A stretch of 64,000 bases of DNA from the NCBI RefSeq assembly GCF_012932215.1, contig NZ_CP048788.1, forward strand, positions 3,224,001 through 3,288,000, in the 5' to 3' direction. The translations under genes were made by a program, and so were the position numbers. Shown here piece after piece: positions 58,192-64,000 of the stretch (positions are counted from its first letter, which is position 1; each line of letters starts with the position of its first letter). The notes under the pieces were generated by a model. It was not told where the DNA came from. It searched no databases and saw nothing but the letters and a program-made list of their open reading frames with translations. The stretch comes from Roseobacter ponti. Its GTDB lineage: Bacteria; Pseudomonadota; Alphaproteobacteria; Rhodobacterales; Rhodobacteraceae.

Positions 58192-58216
58192 CTCCTCTCT
58201 TATGGGTTGAGAGGAG
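58192..58216 (-). promoter_or_regulatory. Hairpin that sequesters the uspA Shine-Dalgarno
   Basis: On the uspA mRNA CUCCUCUC (58216-58209) is followed by a 9-base loop and GAGAGGAG (58199-58192), a perfect 8-bp stem. The second arm is the SD, 8 bases before AUG 58183. Translation would need the stem to open. It could be a thermosensor, riboswitch-like or trans-regulated element; that is inference. Confidence 0.65.
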
Positions 58217-58242
58217 CATGACGATAAGGTGACAGGCGCACC

Positions 58243-58256
58243 ATGATCCAGGTCAA
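58243..58256 (-). promoter_or_regulatory. FnrL-like site upstream of uspA
   Basis: On the uspA strand TTGACCTGGATCAT matches the FnrL/FNR consensus TTGAT-N4-ATCAA at 8 of 10 fixed positions and lies 60-73 bp upstream of the ATG. Position and the known link of usp genes to FNR support it; two mismatches make it uncertain. Confidence 0.45.
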
Positions 58257-58274
58257 GTGCCCGCCGGATGATTT

Positions 58275-58718
58275 TTACCAGCGGTCGAGGGCTTTTTCAT
58301 CCTCATCGCGCGCCGCGACCCAGCCTGCCCCCTCTGCCGTGATCTCACGTTTCCAGAAAGGGGCACGGGATTTGAGGTAGTCCATCAGGTATTCAGCGGC
58401 CTCGAATGCATCCCGTCGATGCCGCGCCGCCGTTGCGACCATCATAATCATTTCGCCGGGCACCAGCCGTCCGTAGCGATGGATTACCAGCACATCCCCC
58501 AGCGACCAGCGGGCTGTGGCGCGCTCTGCAATGTCGGACAGAGCTGTTTCGGTCATGCCGGGGTAATGCTCTATCTCCATTGCCTCAAGCGCATCCGCGC
58601 CGGTGTCCCGCACCACGCCTGTGAAGGTGACGATGGCGCCTGTATCGGTTCGTCCTGCGGCAAAGGCTGCCGCCTCTGCACCGACATCAAACGCGGCTTC
58701 CGAGACAACGATCCTCAC
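58275..58718 (-). CDS. moaE: Molybdopterin synthase catalytic subunit
   Basis: A 147-residue MoaE that with MoaD converts precursor Z (cPMP) to molybdopterin. Motifs: GAIVTFTGVVRD at the N-terminus, YRHRDAFEAAEYLMDYLK-like helix (ARHRRDAFEAAEYLMDYLKS) and PFWKREITAEG with the catalytic lysines. The start is 4 bp after moaD. The enzyme serves Xdh and other molybdoenzymes. Confidence 0.95.
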   Translation of the reverse strand: MRIVVSEAAFDVGAEAAAFAAGRTDTGAIVTFTGVVRDTGADALEAMEIEHYPGMTETALSDIAERATARWSLGDVLVIHRYGRLVPGEMIMMVATAARHRRDAFEAAEYLMDYLKSRAPFWKREITAEGAGWVAARDEDEKALDRW

Positions 58719-58722
58719 GGGG

Positions 58723-58968
58723 TCATCCGCCGGTCATGGGCGGGAAAAACGCTACTTCGCGTACCCCGTCGAGCGATGCATCAAAGTCGCTGAGTTCCTG
58801 ATCCACCGCCACACGCAGCGCTGAGATATCTGCAAAGGCAGCCGCATAGCGATCTTCACGCGCGCGCAGCTCATCGACCAGTCCCGCCACTGTGCCCGCG
58901 TCTGTTTCAACAGTTTCGCGGGGCAGGCCGATGCGCTCGCGGACCCATGCAAAATACAAAACATCCAT
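58723..58968 (-). CDS. moaD: Molybdopterin synthase sulphur carrier
   Basis: An 81-residue ubiquitin-like protein ending in the double glycine (FFPPMTGG) that is thiocarboxylated to carry sulphur. The N-terminus reads MDVLYFAWVRERIGLPRE. ATG 58968 overlaps the pgsA stop as TGATG; an in-frame TTG lies one codon before. It feeds MoaE, whose gene follows after 4 bp. Confidence 0.94.
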   Translation of the reverse strand: MDVLYFAWVRERIGLPRETVETDAGTVAGLVDELRAREDRYAAAFADISALRVAVDQELSDFDASLDGVREVAFFPPMTGG

Positions 58969-59633
58969 CAAGTGTCATCCTTCAGATAAGGCATCGCCTT
59001 TTTCAGGTAATCTGCACCGGTCACAAAGGTCAGACCCGCCGCGACCCACAACAAAATGAGACCCGTCTGCCCTGCCCACTCCATAGCCGTATGTTTCCAG
59101 CGCAGCCCCTGCAGATCCTCGACGCGTCCGGCAAAAACATCCGCGATCATCTGCTCGTCCATTCCCCATGCCGACATGCCCAGATAATGCTCAAAGACAC
59201 CGTGCGAGAAAAGAACGGCGATCGAGATCATCTGGCAGGTAGTCTTCCATTTAGCGAGTTTTGTGACTTTCAGCGTGCCGGCCGTATCGCCCAGAAATTC
59301 CCGCAGCCCCGAGACAAAAACCTCGCGGAAAAGGATCACTGTCGCCGGCAGCACCAGCCAGGGCGACCAGCTGGAAAACCCGATGATCACCATCAGCGCG
59401 ATCACCACCATGGCCTTGTCGGCAATCGGGTCAAGCATCGCGCCGAGCTTGGTTTCCTGCTTCCAGGCGCGCGCCAGATAGCCGTCAAACCAGTCCGTTA
59501 CTGCGGCAGAGACAAAAAGCACAAGCGCGAACCAGTCCGCCCAGGGCCGGGTGAAATAAAGAAACATCACCGCGACCAGCGGCGCGGCAATCAACCTGAT
59601 TATGGTCAGCACGTTGGGCAGTGTGAGCGTCAT
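58968..59633 (-). CDS. pgsA: Phosphatidylglycerophosphate synthase
   Basis: A 221-residue membrane CDP-alcohol phosphatidyltransferase that makes phosphatidylglycerophosphate from CDP-diacylglycerol. The CDP-OH-P motif is complete: DWFDGYLARAWKQ then GAMLDPIADK. Four to six hydrophobic segments. The start is ATG 59633 (MTLTLPNVLTIIRL); a longer frame from 59702 adds residues unlike the family. It overlaps moaD by 1 bp and lies 131 bp after uvrC. Confidence 0.94.
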   Translation of the reverse strand: MTLTLPNVLTIIRLIAAPLVAVMFLYFTRPWADWFALVLFVSAAVTDWFDGYLARAWKQETKLGAMLDPIADKAMVVIALMVIIGFSSWSPWLVLPATVILFREVFVSGLREFLGDTAGTLKVTKLAKWKTTCQMISIAVLFSHGVFEHYLGMSAWGMDEQMIADVFAGRVEDLQGLRWKHTAMEWAGQTGLILLWVAAGLTFVTGADYLKKAMPYLKDDT

Positions 59634-59735
59634 ACGTTCACCATACATCGCCGTAATTCCGGACGAAAGCGGCATTGATACTGACCGGCCGGGCACGCGC
59701 ATCCGCTTTTCGCAAGAAAAGCCAGGACATGTCGT

Positions 59736-59755
59736 CGCCCCCCGCCCGGGGGGCG
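59736..59755. other. Eight-pair GC hairpin between uvrC and pgsA
   Basis: CGCCCCCC and GGGGGGCG flank a 4-base loop (GCCC). There is no T-run. It lies 10 bp before the end of uvrC and could limit readthrough into pgsA or protect the uvrC 3' end. The same 131-bp gap also holds a 30-codon ORF (59730-59638) of doubtful reality. Confidence 0.4.
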
Positions 59756-59764
59756 TCCGCCGGA

Positions 59765-61642
59765 TCAGCCTTTTTCGTGAAAGTAATCATAGATCTTCTC
59801 AGCCAGTCGGGCTGACACGCCCTCAACTGCTTTCAGATCGCTCAGATTGGCGCGGGCGACAGCCTTGGCAGACCCGAAATGCGCCAGCAAAGCCCGTTTG
59901 CGCGCGGCCCCCACGCCCGGCACATCGTCAAGCGGGGTCGCGCCGACGGATTTCGCCCGCTTTGCGCGGTGGGTCCCGATCGCAAAGCGGTGAGCTTCGT
60001 CTCGCATGCGCTGTACATAGTACAGCACCGGGTCATTGTGGCGCAGGGCAAAGACCTGCCGCCCGGGCCGGTAAAATTCCTCCTTGCCCGCGTCGCGGTC
60101 GATGCCCTTCGCGACGCCGACCATCGGAATATCCTCAACGCCGTATTCGCGCATGATCGAGGCAACAGCGCTCACCTGCCCTGCGCCGCCATCAATCAGC
60201 AGAAGGTCGGGCCAGTGGCCCTCTTTCCGCTCCGGGTCTTCTTTGATCAGCCGTTTGAACCTGCGTGACAGCACTTCTTTCATCATCCCGAAATCATCCC
60301 CCGGGGTCAGGGCATCCCCGCGGATGTTGAATTTGCGGTACTGATTCTTCATAAACCCGTCGGGCCCCGCCACGATCATCGCACCGACGGCAAATGCGCC
60401 CTGAATGTGCGAGTTGTCGTAAACCTCGATCCGCTCGGGAGCCGCCCTGAGGTCAAAGGCCTCCGCCAGCCCTTTCATCAGCCGCGCCTGGGTTGCGCTC
60501 TCCGCCATTTTACGCGCCAGCGACTCGCGTGCGTTTCGCAGCGCGCCGTCGATCAGTTCGGCCTTTTCACCGCGCTGCGGGACCAGCAGTTCGACACGGC
60601 GTCCCAGTTTGCCTGAGAGCGCTTCAGTCATAAGGTCGGGGTTTTCGATCTCATTGCTGAGCAGGATCTGGCGCGGTGGTTCGCGGGTGTCGTAAAACTG
60701 GCCGAGAAACGCTTCCAGCACCTCGGCTGCATCCACATCCTGCCCCACCCGCGGGTAATAGTCTCGGTTACCCCAGTTCTGGTTGGCGCGGATAAAGAAC
60801 ACCTGAACACAGGCCTGCCCGTTCTCAAGATGCAGCGCCACAATATCGGCCTCCGCAACACCTTTTGGGTTGATCCCCTGCGCGGTCTGCACCTGGGTCA
60901 GCGCCCTGATCCGGTCGCGCAGGGCAGCCGCGCGCTCAAACTCCATCGCTTCTGATGCGGTTGTCATCTCGCGTGCCAGACGCGCCTGAATATCGGTGGT
61001 TTTACCGGTCAAAAATTTCTCGGCGTCCCGCACGGTCTGGCGGTAGTCATCTGGCGTAATGCGCCCGACGCAGGGCGCCGAACACCGCTTGATCTGGTAC
61101 TGCAGGCAGGGGCGTGTACGCCCTTCAAACTCCGCATTTGAGCAGTTGCGCAGCAGAAAGACCCGCTGCAGCTGGTTCAGGGTCCGGTTTACAGCACCTG
61201 CCGAGGCAAAGGGGCCATGATAGCTGCCCTTTTCTTTTTTCGCGCCACGGTGCTTTTTGATCTGCGGAAAATCATGGTCCGCTGTCACCAGAATGTTCGG
61301 GAAACTTTTGTCGTCGCGTAAAAGCACGTTAAAACGCGGTTTGAGCTGTTTGATGAGGTTCTGCTCGAGCAGCAGCGCTTCGGTTTCGGTCTTTGTCGTC
61401 AGAAACATCATGGAGGCGGTCATCGAAATCATCCGGCTGATCCGCCCCGAATGCCCGCCCGGTCGGGCATAATTCGATACCCGCGCCCGCAGATTGCGCG
61501 CCTTGCCCACATAAAGAACCCGGCTTTCGCTATCGAGCATCCGGTAAACGCCGGGCGAAGTGTCCAGAGTTTTCAGGTACCCCTGGATTACATCGTATCC
61601 GGTGGGTTCCTCTTTGGGATGAGTGTCGGGTGATTCTGCCAT
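59765..61642 (-). CDS. uvrC: Excinuclease ABC subunit C
   Basis: A 625-residue nuclease of nucleotide excision repair. GIY-YIG domain at the N-terminus (GVYRMLDSESRVLYVGKARNLRARV), the UVR motif (LAREMTTASEAMEFERAAALRDRI), the RNase H-like second nuclease (IEVYDNSHIQGAFAVGAMIV, LLLIDGGAGQVSA) and tandem HhH at the C-terminus (VGAARKRALLAHFG). Complete and standard. It is the first gene of uvrC-pgsA-moaD-moaE on the reverse strand; the 292-bp gap upstream carries its promoter. Confidence 0.96.
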   Translation of the reverse strand: MAESPDTHPKEEPTGYDVIQGYLKTLDTSPGVYRMLDSESRVLYVGKARNLRARVSNYARPGGHSGRISRMISMTASMMFLTTKTETEALLLEQNLIKQLKPRFNVLLRDDKSFPNILVTADHDFPQIKKHRGAKKEKGSYHGPFASAGAVNRTLNQLQRVFLLRNCSNAEFEGRTRPCLQYQIKRCSAPCVGRITPDDYRQTVRDAEKFLTGKTTDIQARLAREMTTASEAMEFERAAALRDRIRALTQVQTAQGINPKGVAEADIVALHLENGQACVQVFFIRANQNWGNRDYYPRVGQDVDAAEVLEAFLGQFYDTREPPRQILLSNEIENPDLMTEALSGKLGRRVELLVPQRGEKAELIDGALRNARESLARKMAESATQARLMKGLAEAFDLRAAPERIEVYDNSHIQGAFAVGAMIVAGPDGFMKNQYRKFNIRGDALTPGDDFGMMKEVLSRRFKRLIKEDPERKEGHWPDLLLIDGGAGQVSAVASIMREYGVEDIPMVGVAKGIDRDAGKEEFYRPGRQVFALRHNDPVLYYVQRMRDEAHRFAIGTHRAKRAKSVGATPLDDVPGVGAARKRALLAHFGSAKAVARANLSDLKAVEGVSARLAEKIYDYFHEKG

Positions 61643-61934
61643 GTCAGCTCTGTTTGATTCCCTGCCTGGTGCTGCACCGTGGCCGCTTCCTCCGCAAGGG
61701 AGAACCTTTCCACGGTTCCTGTGGACAACTCTGCAGATAACTTATCAGCACAGCCGATTTTTCGTTGCATTCAGGGCATTTCAGAGAATTGCCCAAAAAA
61801 CAGGCGGTATTTTAACCGCCTGAATTCATTGTATATTTTCTTAGGTGTGGGCCAAGGTTTTGAAAACAAAGGCCTTTTATTAACGCTTTTGTAACAATCC
61901 TCCTCACGGTGCAAAACTACGGTCAGGTCTGCCG
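61643..61934. other. AT-rich gap upstream of uvrC and downstream of the SDR
   Basis: This 292-bp stretch is visibly AT-rich over 61740-61900. It has a terminator for the SDR (listed separately), TGTGGACAA at 61719-61727 (one base off a DnaA box) and TTAA-N7-GTAA near 61877, one base off a CtrA site. No ORF is credible. The uvrC promoter must be here; I did not find a clear -35/-10 pair. Confidence 0.4.
61795..61822 (-). terminator. Intrinsic terminator of the SDR transcript
   Basis: CAGGCGGT (61801-61808) and ACCGCCTG (61815-61822) form a perfect 8-bp stem around ATTTTA. On the reverse strand it is followed by TTTTTT (61800-61795). It lies 113 bp past the SDR stop. Confidence 0.82.
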
Positions 61935-62714
61935 CTATTCCACGTCAGTCACGTCCGGTGTCTGCCACGCAAGATGCTGCCCGCCATCCACGCAAAGCAA
62001 CTGACCGGTCACCGCAGGGGCATCCAGAAAATAGCCGACAGCGGCTGTGATGTCCTGAGGGTCAGAGCCGCGCCCCAGCACCGTGGCCGCACGTTGCTGT
62101 GCGAACTGCTCCGCTTCCTGGCGTCCGCCCTGTAGTGTCGGGCCGGGTCCGATGGCATTAACGCGGATGGCCGGCGCCATCGCGCGGGCCATCGTTTGTG
62201 TCAGCGTCCAGAGCGCGGCTTTGGCCAGGGTATAAGTCATAAAATCCGGCGTGAGCTTGCGCACGCGCTGATCGACCATGTTCACAATCAGCCCGGTTGC
62301 GACGGGCTCACCATTGCTGTCGCGCGCAGGCCCCAGTCCCTGTGCCGCCATCGCCTGGCTCAGCAGAAAGGGCGCGCGCAGATTGCTCTGCATATGCCGG
62401 TCCCAGCTTTCGCGCGTGGCCGTGCCGATCGTGTCATGCTCAAAGATTGACGCATTGTTGATGAGACAGGTTACCGGGCCGTCCAGGGCATCCCGGGCAT
62501 CCACAAAAAGCTGTTCTGTGGCATCATCATCAAGCAGGTCCGCCCGGAGTGCGTGGGCACGCCCGCCCTGCTCTGCGATGCGCCTGACGGTTTCCCGCGC
62601 ACCGGCATCCGAGGACGCATAGTGCACAACGACCTCATAGCCCCTTGCCGCGAGATAAACGGCGATCTCCCGCCCGATACGATGCCCGGCGCCGGTCACA
62701 AGTGCCTTTTTCAT
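61935..62714 (-). CDS. Pteridine-reductase-like SDR
   Basis: A 259-residue short-chain dehydrogenase. TGAGHRIGREIAVYLAARGYEVVVHY, with the RIG instead of the usual GIG in the cofactor loop, and LINNASIFEHD, then catalytic YTLAK, resemble pteridine reductases (PTR1/FolM), which act on dihydromonapterin or biopterin. NAD(P)-dependent. I chose ATG 62714 (MKKALVTGA); an extended frame from 62864 lies over the antiporter end. It is 23 bp after the antiporter stop. Confidence 0.85.
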   Translation of the reverse strand: MKKALVTGAGHRIGREIAVYLAARGYEVVVHYASSDAGARETVRRIAEQGGRAHALRADLLDDDATEQLFVDARDALDGPVTCLINNASIFEHDTIGTATRESWDRHMQSNLRAPFLLSQAMAAQGLGPARDSNGEPVATGLIVNMVDQRVRKLTPDFMTYTLAKAALWTLTQTMARAMAPAIRVNAIGPGPTLQGGRQEAEQFAQQRAATVLGRGSDPQDITAAVGYFLDAPAVTGQLLCVDGGQHLAWQTPDVTDVE

Positions 62715-62737
62715 AATCTTTCTCCCGGGTTGGCCTT

Positions 62738-63688
62738 TCAGCCGAGAAGCACGAACATATATCCGCCGTAAAGAACCGTCAGCACGATGCCCCAGACGCG
62801 GTTTATATCCTGTCTGGTGTAGACAAAGACTGCAAGAATCAGGGACGCCGCAAGCATCACCCACAGATCAAATGTCAGGAATTCCGGATCGACCGGAATC
62901 GGCCCGATAAAGCTGGCGATGCCGATAATCGCAAGCAGGTTGAACATGTTCGATCCGATGACATTGCCAAGCGCCACATCCGCCTGACGCCGCAGCGCGG
63001 CCATAACGGTGGTCGCAAGTTCCGGCAGGGATGTGCCAATGGCGACAAGCGTAAGTCCGATCACAGTATCCGACACACCGTATTCCTGCGCGATCACGGT
63101 CGCATTATCCACGAGCAGATCCGCACCCAGTGGCAGCCCGACGAGGCCCAGCACCAGAAAGACGGCGATGCGCCAGCCGGGCATATCCGGGTCCGCGCCT
63201 TCGGGCTCGTCATCGGGGTCTTCTTTGCAGGCGGCGCGATGCTTTTGCGTGTCGCGAAAGGCGTCGGTCAGCACAAAGGCCAGCGCCGCAAGCAGGATCG
63301 CACCCGAAATCCAGTCAAAGACACCGCGGAACGCGAGCCCGATAAAGAGCAGCGTGGCGAGGATCATGAAATTGTAGGTTTTACGGGTATTGCACTCGGA
63401 GGTGTGCATGGTCGCAAGGATCGCGGGAATGCCGAGCACCAGCAGAATGTTTGCCGTGTTAGAGCCCACCACATTGCCCAGCGCCAGCCCCGGCACGTTT
63501 TCCAGCACCGCCTGAACCGAGATTAGCAGCTCGGGCGCTGACGTGCCGAAAGCAACGATTGTCAGGCTCACGATCAGGGCCGGTATGCCGAGCCGCAGGC
63601 TGAGATTGACCGCCCCTTTCACGAGGGCGTCACCGGCCAGGAGCAGGATCACCAGGCCCAGTCCGCTGAGCACCCAGGCCAGAGTCAT
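62738..63688 (-). CDS. Calcium/sodium:cation antiporter (CaCA, YrbG-like)
   Basis: A 316-residue membrane antiporter of the CaCA type with two inverted repeats: repeat 1 has GTSAPELLISVQA and GNVVGSNTANILLVLG, repeat 2 GTSLPELATTVMAA and GNVIGSNMFNLLAIIG, the alpha-repeat motifs. A central acidic loop (CKEDPDDEPEGADPD) separates them. Start ATG 63688 (MTLAWVLSG); the frame is open further but would overlap the small upstream gene. That gene ends with a 4-bp overlap over this start. Confidence 0.93.
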   Translation of the reverse strand: MTLAWVLSGLGLVILLLAGDALVKGAVNLSLRLGIPALIVSLTIVAFGTSAPELLISVQAVLENVPGLALGNVVGSNTANILLVLGIPAILATMHTSECNTRKTYNFMILATLLFIGLAFRGVFDWISGAILLAALAFVLTDAFRDTQKHRAACKEDPDDEPEGADPDMPGWRIAVFLVLGLVGLPLGADLLVDNATVIAQEYGVSDTVIGLTLVAIGTSLPELATTVMAALRRQADVALGNVIGSNMFNLLAIIGIASFIGPIPVDPEFLTFDLWVMLAASLILAVFVYTRQDINRVWGIVLTVLYGGYMFVLLG

Positions 63689-63855
63689 CCGCGCCCACCG
63701 TGGCCGCACCCGCAGGGACCGCGACCTATGCGATAGCGTCCGCAGCCGGGGCATTTGGCAGATGCCAGCCGTTTACCACCCAGCCAGTGCATTTTCCCGA
63801 ACATCGCCAGAACAGCAATCACGACGAGAAACAGAGTAACGATTTTAAAAATCAT
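63685..63855 (-). CDS. Small single-pass protein with a Cys-rich tail
   Basis: A 56-residue product from ATG 63855 (MIFKIVTLFLVVIAVLAMFG) with one transmembrane helix at the N-terminus and a C-terminal Cys cluster (KCPGCGRYRIGRGPCGCG) that could bind zinc. The stop overlaps the antiporter start (ATGA), so the two are coupled. I have seen similar small proteins next to CaCA antiporters in Rhodobacterales but know no function. Confidence 0.75.
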   Translation of the reverse strand: MIFKIVTLFLVVIAVLAMFGKMHWLGGKRLASAKCPGCGRYRIGRGPCGCGHGGRG

Positions 63856-63859
63856 CCGG

Positions 63860-64000
63860 TTACAACCCGAACTGCGCAAAGGCGCTGCGCTCTTCAACGG
63901 TGCTCAGCGCGTCATCCATCACGCGGGCACCGAAGCGGGAGAGAAACGGTCTTTTGATGCCGTAACGCCGGAATTTTACCTTTTCACCGAAACGTTCCTG
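63860..64000 (-). CDS. 3' end of an unidentified gene
   Basis: 46 codons reading off the window edge and ending with TAA at 63862-63860. The visible tail (KFRRYGIKRPFLSRFGARVM and on to EERSAFAQFGL) is basic then acidic and has no recognisable motif. It ends 4 bp before the small Cys-tail gene on the same strand. Identity cannot be told from this part. Confidence 0.6.
   Translation of the reverse strand, partial: QERFGEKVKFRRYGIKRPFLSRFGARVMDDALSTVEERSAFAQFGL

Noticed and set aside
59638-59730. 30-codon ORF between uvrC and pgsA
   Set aside because: It has no convincing SD, overlaps nothing in a coupled way and overlaps the GC-rich gap; too weak to call a gene.

Overview
The window is about 62% GC by eye and reads as a chromosomal core segment of an alphaproteobacterium of the Rhodobacterales (Roseobacter group). 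The reasons are the mcl2-mdh-sucCD-sucAB-lpd block, the FtsEX gene pair divergent from an MJ0042 zinc-ribbon gene, the lysA/TIGR02302 and argH/TlpA neighbours, the short HisG plus HisZ pair beside hisS, a class II (B12) NrdJ, a VPLPA-CTERM protein and the uvrC-pgsA-moaD-moaE order. Species was not determined. No phage, transposon, CRISPR array, rRNA or tRNA gene was seen.

Layout. 1-2.4 kb: the 5' end of an NnrU-like gene, a malyl-CoA lyase/thioesterase family gene (mcl2-like), a small secreted protein and a TauE/SafE exporter. 2.5-16.4 kb (+): a TCA-cycle block of mdh, sucC, four small exported proteins, sucD, a DUF805 gene, sucA, sucB, one membrane protein, two MAPEG-type proteins and lpd. 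16.4-20.5 kb (-): ftsE-ftsX-plsC, a flavin-nucleotide oxidase-like gene and a sterol-desaturase-like gene. 20.6-27.5 kb: a zinc-ribbon membrane protein, TIGR02302, lysA, a sugar-transfer ATP-grasp, a DUF2834 protein and two small lipoproteins read from argH. 28.9-33.9 kb: a TlpA thioredoxin, an LMW-phosphatase-like gene behind a Hint-domain gene, nrdJ and a DUF1489 gene. 33.9-41.2 kb: hisS-hisZ-hisG, slyX and dnaE. 41.4-50.8 kb (+): xdhABC joined to a BMP-type nucleoside/purine ABC importer. 51-64 kb: a VPLPA-CTERM protein, rsmE-gshA, ubiA, an OmpA/BON protein with a coiled-coil partner, a universal stress protein, uvrC-pgsA-moaD-moaE, a pteridine-reductase-like SDR and a CaCA antiporter.

How the parts fit. 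The first third encodes malate and 2-oxoglutarate oxidation: Mdh, E1, E2 and E3 of 2-oxoglutarate dehydrogenase, and succinyl-CoA synthetase. It is interrupted by small envelope proteins whose roles are unknown. The purine block imports nucleosides or bases and oxidises xanthine. MoaD and MoaE, further along, make the molybdopterin that XdhB needs. Many junctions are 1-4 bp overlaps (ATGA, TGATG, TAATG), so translational coupling is common.

The most unusual signals are non-coding. Five GTGCA motifs lie at an exact 11-bp period before lpd. Twin TGTGATCACA palindromes 21 bp apart precede sucC. A perfect hairpin covers the Shine-Dalgarno of the universal stress gene. A TTAA-N7-TTAA (CtrA-type) site precedes the Hint gene. 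The LMW phosphatase-like gene appears to start at CTG inside its neighbour's stop. No recognisable DNA-binding transcription factor is encoded in the window, so any cis sites must be read by regulators encoded elsewhere.
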